This document shows positions 17,215 through 24,612 of a stretch of DNA of 64,000 nt, in pieces. Both the position numbers and the translations under genes were made by a program. This DNA comes from Hyphomicrobiales bacterium (GTDB lineage: Bacteria > Pseudomonadota > Alphaproteobacteria > Rhizobiales > Rhizobiaceae). Location: NCBI GenBank assembly GCA_900466475.1, contig UBMI01000031.1:1-64000 (forward strand), read 5' to 3'. The notes under the pieces were generated by a model. It searched no databases. It worked only from the letters and a program-made list of their open reading frames with translations, and was not told where the DNA came from. Position 1 is the stretch's first letter. The number at the start of each line of letters is the position of its first letter.

Positions 17215-17733
17215 CTACCGCGCGGCACGGGCGACCCAAGAGGGAATCAATTCGCTGGAAAGCTGACGCGGCTTCTGTGCCGTCACGAATTCGGTAAGGT
17301 GCATGCCGCTCTTTGCCGCTGAAATGGCAAGTTTCTTCGGCATGAGCAGGCCGAGTTCGAGCGGCGGCCTTGAACGACCGACGCGCTGGAAGAAGGGACG
17401 TCGATAGCCGCGCGAGGCAGTGAAGCGCGCAGGGACCTTGTTCAAGGCGACATATTCCGAAACTTCGTCGATCCAGCCCGCCTGAGGTCTTGCGCCCGGC
17501 TCGACGAAAAGCAGCCATTCGCCACGGGCCGATCGTATGATGTCCTTGATATCCCACTGCGAATGGAACCGGCAGCCGGCAGCGTCCGCCACCCGCGAGG
17601 TACCATCGCGGGAGCCGTGATCAAGCACGACCACGTCACTGACGAGGCCTTCCACGGCGCCCGCCACCAATACCGATAGGGTCTGGGCCAGCTCAGGTTC
17701 CTGATCCTGGCATTCAAGAACAACAGTCAACAT
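17215..17733 (-). CDS. Short glycosyltransferase family 2-like protein
   Basis: A 172-residue protein starting at the ATG at 17731-17733 (MLTVVLECQDQEPELAQTL). The longer open frame to 18168 runs through the radical SAM gene and is not used. The fold resembles a GT-A glycosyltransferase: SDVVVLDHGSRDGT in place of the usual D-x-S-x-D-G-T, then ARGEWLLFVEPGARPQAGWI replacing the D-x-D region. It is shorter than typical family 2 enzymes (230 or more residues) and the metal-binding DxD is altered, so activity is uncertain. It is divergent from the radical SAM gene, with 139 bases between the starts. Confidence 0.7.
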   Translation of the reverse strand: MLTVVLECQDQEPELAQTLSVLVAGAVEGLVSDVVVLDHGSRDGTSRVADAAGCRFHSQWDIKDIIRSARGEWLLFVEPGARPQAGWIDEVSEYVALNKVPARFTASRGYRRPFFQRVGRSRPPLELGLLMPKKLAISAAKSGMHLTEFVTAQKPRQLSSELIPSWVARAAR

Positions 17734-17872
17734 TGCCTGTTTATAGAGCGCCGCACAAAATTTTGCCAGCGCGACTTTCCTCATTTTGTTCTTGCAATGT
17801 TCTCTTTTTGCCGATAGGAATATAATCATCAAAACGAGCGAAATCGAACGTTTTTCGCCGCCGGAGAATCCG

Positions 17873-19030
17873 ATGAGACCACAGTCCCTTGCAGGGCAGA
17901 CCGCATTTGCGCCTGCCAATAAGGCAGATATTGCCGACGCGATGATCGCGGCCTCGGGGCTGCGCGTCGAAGTCGACCGGCGACGCGGCCGCGGTGCGGG
18001 GCTGAACCCCACCGGCCGCTTCGAGCCGACACAGCGCGAGGCCTTCGATGATGGCTGGCAGACGCTCGAGGAACTGCCCCCCTTCAAGACGGATGTCCAG
18101 ATCGAGAAGCCACGCACGGCGATTACCCGCAACGAGTCTCCCGATCTTTCCTTCGACAGGTCGATCAATCCCTATCGAGGCTGCGAGCATGGCTGCATCT
18201 ACTGCTTTGCCCGGCCGACCCATGCCTATATGGGCCTGTCGGCGGGACTGGATTTCGAGAGCAAGCTCTTCGCCAAGCCGGACGCACCGAAGCTCCTGGA
18301 GCGCGAGCTTGCCAAACCCGGCTACAAGGTGCGCGTCATCGCGATCGGCACAAATACCGATCCCTACCAGCCGATCGAAAAGGAATGGCGCATCATGCGG
18401 CAGATCCTCGAAGTGCTGAACAAGGCGAACCACCCCGTTGCGATCGTCACCAAGTCGGCGATGATCCTGCGCGATCTCGATATCCTCACGGAGATGGCGG
18501 CAAAGAACATCGTGCGCGTCGGCATTTCGGTCACGACGCTCGACCGCAAGCTTGCGCGCCTGATGGAGCCCCGAGCTTCGACGCCGACGCGCAGGCTGGA
18601 GGCGATCCGCGGGCTTTCCGAGGCCGGTGTGCGTACGTCCGTGATGGCCGCGCCAATCATCCCCGCGCTCAACGATCATGAGCTAGAACGCATTCTCGAT
18701 GCCGCCAAAACGGCAGGAGCGGAAGAAGCGAGCTATGTATTGCTGCGGCTGCCACTGGAGGTAAGCCCCCTGTTCCGCGACTGGCTACTGCAGAACTATC
18801 CTGACCGCTACCGTCATGTCATGTCGCTGGTGCGTTCGATGCGTGGCGGCAAGGATTATGACGCCGAGTTCGGCAAGCGCATGAAAGGCGCCGGACCCTA
18901 CGCGTGGCAGATCGCCCGACGCTTCGAGATGGCTGCGAAGCGGCTGGAATTGACCCGTCGAAGCCTTGCCTTGCGCGACGATCTCTTCGTGCCGCCGAAT
19001 GGAAGCGGCGTGCAGCTTTCGTTGCTGTGA
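17873..19030 (+). CDS. PA0069 family radical SAM protein
   Basis: A 385-residue protein starting at the ATG at 17873 with GGAG seven bases before. Upstream in-frame codons are not needed. The iron-sulfur motif CEHGCIYC has Cys104, Cys108 and Cys111 (C-x3-C-x2-C), followed by FARPTHAYMGL. This matches the family related to spore photoproduct lyase that is widespread in proteobacteria. The reaction is not known. It ends in a classic hydrophobic tail (GSGVQLSLL). Confidence 0.93.
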   Translation: MRPQSLAGQTAFAPANKADIADAMIAASGLRVEVDRRRGRGAGLNPTGRFEPTQREAFDDGWQTLEELPPFKTDVQIEKPRTAITRNESPDLSFDRSINPYRGCEHGCIYCFARPTHAYMGLSAGLDFESKLFAKPDAPKLLERELAKPGYKVRVIAIGTNTDPYQPIEKEWRIMRQILEVLNKANHPVAIVTKSAMILRDLDILTEMAAKNIVRVGISVTTLDRKLARLMEPRASTPTRRLEAIRGLSEAGVRTSVMAAPIIPALNDHELERILDAAKTAGAEEASYVLLRLPLEVSPLFRDWLLQNYPDRYRHVMSLVRSMRGGKDYDAEFGKRMKGAGPYAWQIARRFEMAAKRLELTRRSLALRDDLFVPPNGSGVQLSLL

Positions 19031-19044
19031 CTGGATATTTTCGT

Positions 19045-19143
19045 GCAATTCCGAAAACGCAAAACCGCGATGCACTTCTGGAATTGCTTTGTTGTTTACG
19101 CAATTCCGGACGTAAAACCGCTACGCACTTTTGCTGGAATTGC
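19045..19143. repeat. Two tandem GCAATTCC...GGAATTGC palindromic elements
   Basis: Copy one spans 19045-19087 and copy two 19100-19143. Both start GCAATTCC, continue with AAAACCGC and CACTT, and end CTGGAATTGC, so the outer eight bases form an inverted repeat. The two copies differ at several inner positions. They sit right after the radical SAM gene stop. Degenerate relatives lie at 11033 and 58518, also at gene 3' ends. Confidence 0.8.
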
Positions 19144-19151
19144 TGATGAGC

Positions 19152-19200
19152 TTGCGCAAGACGTGAAGAAGACCTGCCCTGCGTCTTCTGTCTTGCGCAA
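19152..19200. repeat. Long imperfect hairpin before rnhB
   Basis: Perfect arms TTGCGCAAGAC (19152-19162) and GTCTTGCGCAA (19190-19200) enclose a second perfect pair, AGAAGAC (19167-19173) and GTCTTCT (19183-19189). The bases GTGA bulge on one side, and a nine-base loop closes an 18-bp stem. No T-run follows on either strand, so it is not a standard terminator. It directly follows the tandem palindromes, and its right arm runs into another GCAATTCC. Confidence 0.75.
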
Positions 19201-19307
19201 TTCCTGCGGATGGCCCTGACCGCACCATCTGCCGGACTGCCCCCGGCCGTCGCCGCCCTGATCCGGGGGCTTGCAGGAAATCGGGTTGGCGTGCGAGGTT
19301 CAACCGC

Positions 19308-20000
19308 ATGAAACGTCGCACGTCACCCGATTCTCCTCTGCTCTTTGAAGAGGTCCCCCTCGTGCCGGATTTCCGGCTGGAGCTGAAGGCTCGCAAGGCC
19401 GGCCACTGGCCCGTCGCGGGCGCCGATGAGGCCGGACGCGGACCACTGGCAGGTCCTGTCGTTGCTGCAGCCGTGATCCTCGATCCCAAGCGCATTCCTG
19501 AAGGTCTCAACGATTCCAAACAGCTTTCGGCGCAGAAGCGCGAGGAGCTATTCGTCCAAATTCTTGCGACCGCCACGGTTTCAATCGCCTCTTCCAGCTC
19601 CACCCGCATCGACGAAACCGATATCCGCAAGGCAAGTCTCGACGCCATGCGTCGCGCGATCTGCGGCCTTTCCGTACCGGCAAGTTATGTGCTGACGGAC
19701 GGGCTCGATGTGCCTGTCGGGCTCGACTGCCCCGGGCAGGCTGTGGTGAAGGGCGACGCCCGATCCGTTTCGATCGCCGCCGCGTCCATCGTGGCGAAGG
19801 TGACGCGCGACCGGATGATGGCACGCGCGCATCTTGTATTTCCCGAATATGGTTTTGCCGCCCATGCCGGATATGGCACCGCGCAGCACCGCTCCGGTAT
19901 CGAGAAGCATGGCCCTTGCTCGCTGCACCGGATGACCTTCCGGCCGCTGCGCAAGGATGGCGTAGAGATCGAAGCGAACGGCGAGATGCTCGGCGAATAA
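19308..20000 (+). CDS. rnhB: Ribonuclease HII
   Basis: Cleaves RNA of RNA-DNA hybrids and single ribonucleotides in DNA. The 230-residue length is typical. The catalytic start GADEAGRGPLAGP holds Asp40 and Glu41, and KGDARSVSIAAASIVAKVTRD (about 147) and GYGTAQH complete the family pattern. An N-terminal extension of about 30 residues precedes the core, as in rhizobial relatives. It converges on the ATP synthase operon across a shared terminator. Confidence 0.96.
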   Translation: MKRRTSPDSPLLFEEVPLVPDFRLELKARKAGHWPVAGADEAGRGPLAGPVVAAAVILDPKRIPEGLNDSKQLSAQKREELFVQILATATVSIASSSSTRIDETDIRKASLDAMRRAICGLSVPASYVLTDGLDVPVGLDCPGQAVVKGDARSVSIAAASIVAKVTRDRMMARAHLVFPEYGFAAHAGYGTAQHRSGIEKHGPCSLHRMTFRPLRKDGVEIEANGEMLGE

Positions 20001-20097
20001 CCGCGGTCGTGACTCGCATCTCAGGACCGCTCGGTCGTGCGAGACCGCCATCGCCGGCACGCGCATCACGCCAGACAACCCATACAAATAAAACAAA

Positions 20098-20119
20098 AAG
20101 CCCCGCCGAAGCGGGGCTT
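20098..20119. terminator. Bidirectional terminator between rnhB and atpF
   Basis: Perfect stem AAGCCCCGC / GCGGGGCTT with a CGAA loop. A-rich sequence lies on the left and TTTT on the right, so it can stop transcription from both convergent genes. Confidence 0.9.
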
Positions 20120-20142
20120 TTCCAATAGTATCGAGCTGCGGC

Positions 20143-20634
20143 TCAGTTCAGGCGGGTCTTCACTTCGCCGACGGCCTGACCGAAGAGTTCGGACTGAACC
20201 TTGCCATCGGCCTGTTTGCCGATAACGGCTTCGGCGGCTGCGATGGCGAGATCGACTGCGGCAGAGCGAACGGCCTTCATCGCATCGACTTCGGCCTGCT
20301 TGATCTTCTGCTCGGAAAGAGCCGTGCGGTTGGCGACGAATTCTTCCGTCTTCTTCTTGGCTTCAGCGGTTAGCATTTCGGCTTCGCGCTCGGCAGCCGC
20401 CACGATGTGGGCAGCTTCGGCTTCAGCTTCCTTGCGCTTGCGCTGATATTCGGCGAGCAGGTGCTGGGCTTCCTCGCGCAGACGCTTGGCTTCTGCCAGC
20501 TCGTTGCGGATCTGATCGGCACGGTCGTCCAGCGACTTTGCCATCATGCCCGGAACCTTCAGGTAAACCATCAGGGCCAGGAAGATGACGAGGCCGACGA
20601 GGGCGAAGAAAGTTGCATCAAGAGCAAATTCCAT
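20143..20634 (-). CDS. atpF: ATP synthase F0 subunit b
   Basis: A 163-residue peripheral stalk subunit. One N-terminal membrane helix (TFFALVGLVIFLALMVYL, about 8-26) is followed by a long charged coiled coil (EAKRLREEAQHLLAEYQRKR onward) that holds the F1 head. AAGGAGG precedes the start. It lies three bases after the b' gene and is the last gene of the F0 operon, before the bidirectional terminator. Confidence 0.95.
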   Translation of the reverse strand: MEFALDATFFALVGLVIFLALMVYLKVPGMMAKSLDDRADQIRNELAEAKRLREEAQHLLAEYQRKRKEAEAEAAHIVAAAEREAEMLTAEAKKKTEEFVANRTALSEQKIKQAEVDAMKAVRSAAVDLAIAAAEAVIGKQADGKVQSELFGQAVGEVKTRLN

Positions 20635-20637
20635 CGA

Positions 20638-21258
20638 TCAAGCCTCCTTCTCGGCTGCTGCGACGGCAGCGGCAACGTCAGTCTTGGCAGCGGAGCCGCC
20701 GATAAGCTGTTCAACCACAGCAGACGCGGTTTCCTCGGCGATGGCGCCGACATCGGCGAAAGCCTTTGCCTTCACATCGGCGATGCGGGCCTCGGCAGCC
20801 TTCAGCTTTTCGGTCAGGCTTGCCTCAACGGCGCGGCGGTCTTCCTCGGCCTTGACCTTGGCGGCATCACGAGCAGCAGTGCCGATCGAATTCGCCTTGG
20901 TGCGGGCAGCGGCAAGTTCGCCTTCATAGGTTGCGACGGCGGCGTCGGCTTCAGCCTTCAGGCGGCCGGCCTCCTCGACATCCTGCGAAATGCGGTTGTG
21001 ACGCTGCTCGATGATGGCGCCGATGCGCGGTGCGATGACCTTTTGCATGAGCAGGTAGAAAATGACAAACGTGATCACCAGCCACAGAAGCTGGGATGCA
21101 TAGGTCGACGAATCGAAAGGCGGGAAAGGCCCACGCGCGTGCTCGCCTTCGGCGACGCCGGTCTCGGTATGAACCTCGCCGGCAGCCGGAGCGGCATGCG
21201 CATCCGTCGCGGTTCCCGCCGGTGCCTCTTCAGCGTAGGCCGGGGTCACAAAGTACAT
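20638..21258 (-). CDS. ATP synthase F0 subunit b' (second b subunit)
   Basis: A 206-residue b' subunit, forming a heterodimeric stalk with b, as in photosynthetic bacteria and Rhizobiales. A Pro/Ala-rich N-terminal stretch of about 50 residues precedes the membrane helix (QLLWLVITFVIFYLLMQ), then a coiled coil. The ATG at 21256-21258 has GGAGG before it and is preferred over the GTG two codons earlier. Usual symbols are atpF2 or atpG. Confidence 0.93.
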   Translation of the reverse strand: MYFVTPAYAEEAPAGTATDAHAAPAAGEVHTETGVAEGEHARGPFPPFDSSTYASQLLWLVITFVIFYLLMQKVIAPRIGAIIEQRHNRISQDVEEAGRLKAEADAAVATYEGELAAARTKANSIGTAARDAAKVKAEEDRRAVEASLTEKLKAAEARIADVKAKAFADVGAIAEETASAVVEQLIGGSAAKTDVAAAVAAAEKEA

Positions 21259-21336
21259 GCTCACCTCCAGGTGTACTGCAAATGCAAAGGATCACGGCTC
21301 GCTGTTCGCAGGCCGTGATCCATCAATCCACCGATA

Positions 21337-21564
21337 TTAGACGGCGAAGAGCAGAAGGAGAGCAACGAGCAGCGAGAAGATGCCCAGAGCTTCCGTAACG
21401 GCGAAGCCGAATACCAGACGGCCGAACTGGCTGTCAGCTGCAGACGGATTGCGCAGAGCGCCGGAGAGGTAGCTGCCGAAGATATTGCCGAGGCCGAGAG
21501 CCGTACCGGCCATACCAAAGCAAGCCAGGCCTGCACCGATGAACTTTGCTGCTTCCGCTTCCAT
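21337..21564 (-). CDS. atpE: ATP synthase F0 subunit c
   Basis: A 75-residue hairpin of two membrane helices that forms the rotating proton-carrying ring. The polar loop RNP lies at 38-40 and the proton-binding carboxylate is Glu58 in GFAVTEALGIF. The start has AAAGGAG before it; the longer frame to 21660 is not used. Lies between atpB and the b' gene. Confidence 0.97.
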   Translation of the reverse strand: MEAEAAKFIGAGLACFGMAGTALGLGNIFGSYLSGALRNPSAADSQFGRLVFGFAVTEALGIFSLLVALLLLFAV

Positions 21565-21631
21565 GTTGAACTCCTTTGAAATGGTTGTTGCGGCGAATGA
21601 CTGACGCCCTTTGACGTCGATGTCGTTATCC

Positions 21632-22384
21632 TTAGTGCCCGCCCGGATGGATCGCATCATTGAGGTACATGCAAGTCAGTACCGCAAAGACGTAAGCCTG
21701 GAGGAAGGCGACGAGGAACTCGAGACCGGTCAGGGCGACGGTCATGATGAGAGGAAGAACGGCTCCGCCGACACCGACTGCACCGAGGGCTCCAAGCGAG
21801 GCGACGAAGCCTGCGAACACCTTCAGCGTGATGTGACCAGCGAGCATGTTTGCGAAAAGACGAACCGACAATGAAATCGGACGGGACAGGAAGGAAATGA
21901 TTTCGATCGAGACGACCAGCGGCAACAGAATGCCCGGCACGCCCGAGGGCACGAAGACATTAAAGAAGTGGAAGCCGTGTTTATAGAAGCCGTAGACGAG
22001 AACCGTGCCGATGACGAGGATCGCCAGCGCGAAAGTGACGATGATCTGGCTGGTAATCGTGAAGAAATACGGGAACATGCCGAGCAGGTTTGCCGTCAGT
22101 ACGAACATGAAGAGCGAGAAGACCAGCGGGAAGAACTTCATCCCCTTGGTGCCCGCCCCTTCCTTCAGCATGCCGGCAATGAACTCATAGGACATTTCGG
22201 CAAGCGACTGCGAACGGCCCGGAATAATGGCGCGGCTCGTGGTCGAGAAATAGAGGAAACCAGCAGCGACAGCAGCCGAAGCCACCATGAAGAGAGATGC
22301 GTTGGTGAACGAGAAATCAATCCCGCCGATCTCGATCGGCACAATCTTGAAGATCTGGAACTGATGAGTCGGATCGTTTGACAC
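21632..22384 (-). CDS. atpB: ATP synthase F0 subunit a
   Basis: A 250-residue stator membrane protein that makes the two proton half-channels next to the c ring. The essential arginine is in LSRPISLSVRLFANMLAGH. The frame begins with a GTG (MSNDPTHQFQIF) after a weak purine-rich site. Located between atpI and atpE. Confidence 0.96.
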   Translation of the reverse strand: MSNDPTHQFQIFKIVPIEIGGIDFSFTNASLFMVASAAVAAGFLYFSTTSRAIIPGRSQSLAEMSYEFIAGMLKEGAGTKGMKFFPLVFSLFMFVLTANLLGMFPYFFTITSQIIVTFALAILVIGTVLVYGFYKHGFHFFNVFVPSGVPGILLPLVVSIEIISFLSRPISLSVRLFANMLAGHITLKVFAGFVASLGALGAVGVGGAVLPLIMTVALTGLEFLVAFLQAYVFAVLTCMYLNDAIHPGGH

Positions 22385-22444
22385 CGGTTGCTCTCTCTCT
22401 TTGATCCGCCCGAAGGCGAAAATTGCACTGGACCAGAACGGCCC

Positions 22445-22783
22445 TTATTTCTCAGGTGTTCTGCGATCCAGGGGTTGGGAAACCTTCCCCGCGGCGCGCA
22501 GAACATTCAGTACGCCGGCACAGAATCCAAGAAGCAGAAGAACAATCAGCCCCCAAGGCGTCGTGCCAACAAAATGGTCGAAGAGCCAGCCGAGTACAGC
22601 ACCAACAACAATGGCGGAAATGAATTCGCTGGAGAGCTTCATCGCCTGTGCATAACCTTTACGGCTCTGCTCGGCGCTGGCCTCCCGCGCTTCTTCCTTC
22701 CTGTCATCGACACGCTTGGAGGCGAGTTCCGCTTCCAGCTGCCGACGGCGCTGCTCAAGACTTTCTTCGCGGTCATCCGCCAT
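22445..22783 (-). CDS. atpI: ATP synthase assembly protein AtpI
   Basis: A 112-residue protein: a charged N-terminal helix (EESLEQRRRQLEAELASKR) followed by two membrane segments (FISAIVVGAVLGWLFDHFVG and WGLIVLLLLGFCAGVLNVLR). The family assists c-ring assembly. The ATG at 22781-22783 is chosen because GGAGGAG precedes it. First gene of the F0 operon. Confidence 0.92.
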   Translation of the reverse strand: MADDREESLEQRRRQLEAELASKRVDDRKEEAREASAEQSRKGYAQAMKLSSEFISAIVVGAVLGWLFDHFVGTTPWGLIVLLLLGFCAGVLNVLRAAGKVSQPLDRRTPEK

Positions 22784-22887
22784 CGTGCTCTCCTCCGCTC
22801 CCGTCGCCCGCAATCCCGCTACCCCGGTTTTCCGAACCACGGACGCAAAGGTTAAAGAACCTTCCGGCCCGTTCTGAAGTCGCGCGC

Positions 22888-22916
22888 AACATAGTTTTAG
22901 GGATTAGCATAGTCAA
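22888..22916 (-). promoter_or_regulatory. Housekeeping sigma promoter of the F0 operon
   Basis: On the minus strand a perfect TTGACT (22911-22916) and TATGTT (22888-22893) are 17 bases apart, about 105 bases before the atpI start. This is close to the ideal sigma-70 layout and is the strongest promoter in the window by eye. Confidence 0.75.
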
Positions 22917-23066
22917 GGCGTAGACAGCCCGTGTCCAGCCATAAAATAACCGCAAAAAATCAAATATTTAAGCGGAATCTGGCCACCTGCGCCCGATTTC
23001 ATCCAAAGAATCCGTCTTCGAACGGCGCCGGTCTGCGTAAAATCCGCAATCGGCAGCCCTTTTGCC

Positions 23067-24245
23067 TCAGCTCCAACCGCCGCCGTAAGTCCGGTAGAAG
23101 ACATGCATGCCGATGCGGCCTACCTTTTCCATGGTCCTGGCCCAATCGGGCCGGACGTAGACGGCATGGTAATGCGTGGCCGAACCAACCTGCGGCAGCC
23201 AGATCTTGCCGGCGGTCACGGCCATGGCAACGTCGCGGGCAACGCGCCAGTGATATTGTGAATTCACGCGGTCCTTGATGTTGTCGCAGGCGAAGGAAAA
23301 CTGGCAGCGGTTGCGCCAGTCCTCGTTCTGGTAGACGACGCCGCAAATGGTCTTCGGATAGGCCGGGTTACGGACGCGGTTGAGGATGACCTGCGCGACC
23401 GCCGCCTGCCCCTTCACGGATTCGCCGCGCGCTTCGAAGTAGATGCCCGAAGCCAGGCACTGCTGCTCACTGGCGGAGAAGACGCTGGGCGGCAGGATGC
23501 TGGCGGCCCAGGCATGGTCCTTTGGACCGATCTGCGGCACGAAGCGGCCTTCATCCTTGTCGGTCAGGATCGAATCGAAGGGGGACTGACGGGAATAATC
23601 CGGTGCGGCAGGTGCATAGGCTGTCGCCAATACGTCGGCCTTGTTGCTGGTCACGAGGCTTGCCAGCATTGCCGGGACGGCAGTGTCCTGCTGTTGCACC
23701 GGCTGTGTCTTGTAGAAGGCAGTCGCGATCTCGATCTCCTTGCCCCTGATCGCCGGCTTGACGAAGGCGGACTTGTCCTTGAGATCAAAGACCGGGCGGA
23801 AAAGGAGTTTCGTGCGCTCGAGGATGGAGCCGGCGGAGAAATCCTTCGGCGGCTGCACTCTCTCAACGGCAACGACGCGGCCCTTCTTGGCATTGCGATT
23901 GACGCGATCCTCGTCCGGGATGCCCTCGTTGCCTTTTTTGCCCGAAACGAAGGCGACCTTTCGGCCGTCCGGCAGCACCATGCCGGCGCCTGACGGGATC
24001 GAACCGGTGACCGCAGGATCGGCAAAGGCGAGTTCCGCCTGGTGAATGGAGCCTGCCGGCGAATTGGTCAGAACCATGCGCCAGCTTTCGCCATCATTGT
24101 CGAGACCGGCGAGCATGGTGGCAAGATCGGCATGAGAAGCGACGCTCGGAAAGATCAGCCATCCGGCCACGCCGAAAATCGCGGGAGAGGCCCAATTCTG
24201 GGGCAAGAGACGCAGCTTGCTGCGAGAATGACCATTTCGACGCAA
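23067..24245 (-). CDS. SleB-type cell wall hydrolase
   Basis: A 392-residue protein with an N-terminal hydrophobic anchor or signal (about 20-40). A long low-complexity middle region precedes a C-terminal SleB/CwlJ-like hydrolase domain (about 262-392). The catalytic glutamate candidate is in IYFEARGES, followed by GQAAVAQVILNRV and the conserved end of the domain. The family cleaves peptidoglycan; in rhizobia it is not linked to spores and probably trims the wall during growth. Its minus-strand neighbour atpI is 283 bases away, so it is likely transcribed separately. Confidence 0.9.
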   Translation of the reverse strand: MRRNGHSRSKLRLLPQNWASPAIFGVAGWLIFPSVASHADLATMLAGLDNDGESWRMVLTNSPAGSIHQAELAFADPAVTGSIPSGAGMVLPDGRKVAFVSGKKGNEGIPDEDRVNRNAKKGRVVAVERVQPPKDFSAGSILERTKLLFRPVFDLKDKSAFVKPAIRGKEIEIATAFYKTQPVQQQDTAVPAMLASLVTSNKADVLATAYAPAAPDYSRQSPFDSILTDKDEGRFVPQIGPKDHAWAASILPPSVFSASEQQCLASGIYFEARGESVKGQAAVAQVILNRVRNPAYPKTICGVVYQNEDWRNRCQFSFACDNIKDRVNSQYHWRVARDVAMAVTAGKIWLPQVGSATHYHAVYVRPDWARTMEKVGRIGMHVFYRTYGGGWS

Positions 24246-24612
24246 CGCGGACTCCAGGCATGGGACGCAGGAACAGTCCCAAGAAAATCTCGCATTAACC
24301 TTGATAGCTGGTTAACGACCCGTGCCGGAATATGACCGTGAGGATTCTTGCATATGCTAATGCTCTTGGGATTTTAGGGGGATGGGAGTTCCACCCGGCG
24401 AAAAGTCCCCTCCCCGACCCCTCCCACAGGTGGAAAGGGCTTAACCCGGAAAGAGCGCGTTGCCGCTTTCGAAAGGCTGAAGACATCGAAATCGTGCGCG
24501 GCAGCTTAAGTTCCTCCCCCTTGTGTGGAGGGGTTTGGGCGGGGTCTTTACAAACTCATGAAACAGCGCCGGCGCTGGATAAAGAGAGCGACGAAACGCC
24601 CTCTCGACCCCA
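24246..24612. other. Intergenic region holding an inverted-repeat element
   Basis: Between the SleB-like gene start and the kup stop. The centre is occupied by the inverted repeat at 24402-24549. To its right a 12-base palindrome AGCGCCGGCGCT (24563-24574) lies near the end of kup. No coding frame with family features was seen. Confidence 0.6.
24402..24549. repeat. Inverted-repeat element of about 148 bp
   Basis: The left end starts AAAGTCCCCTCCCCGACCCC (24402 on) and runs to GGGCTTAA. The reverse complement of the right end starts AAAGACCCCGCCCAAACCCC (from 24549) and runs to GAACTTAA at 24506. The arms are about 42 bases, imperfect, with some 62 bases between them that encode nothing clear. 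It resembles small palindromic or MITE-like intergenic elements common in Rhizobiales. Confidence 0.7.
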
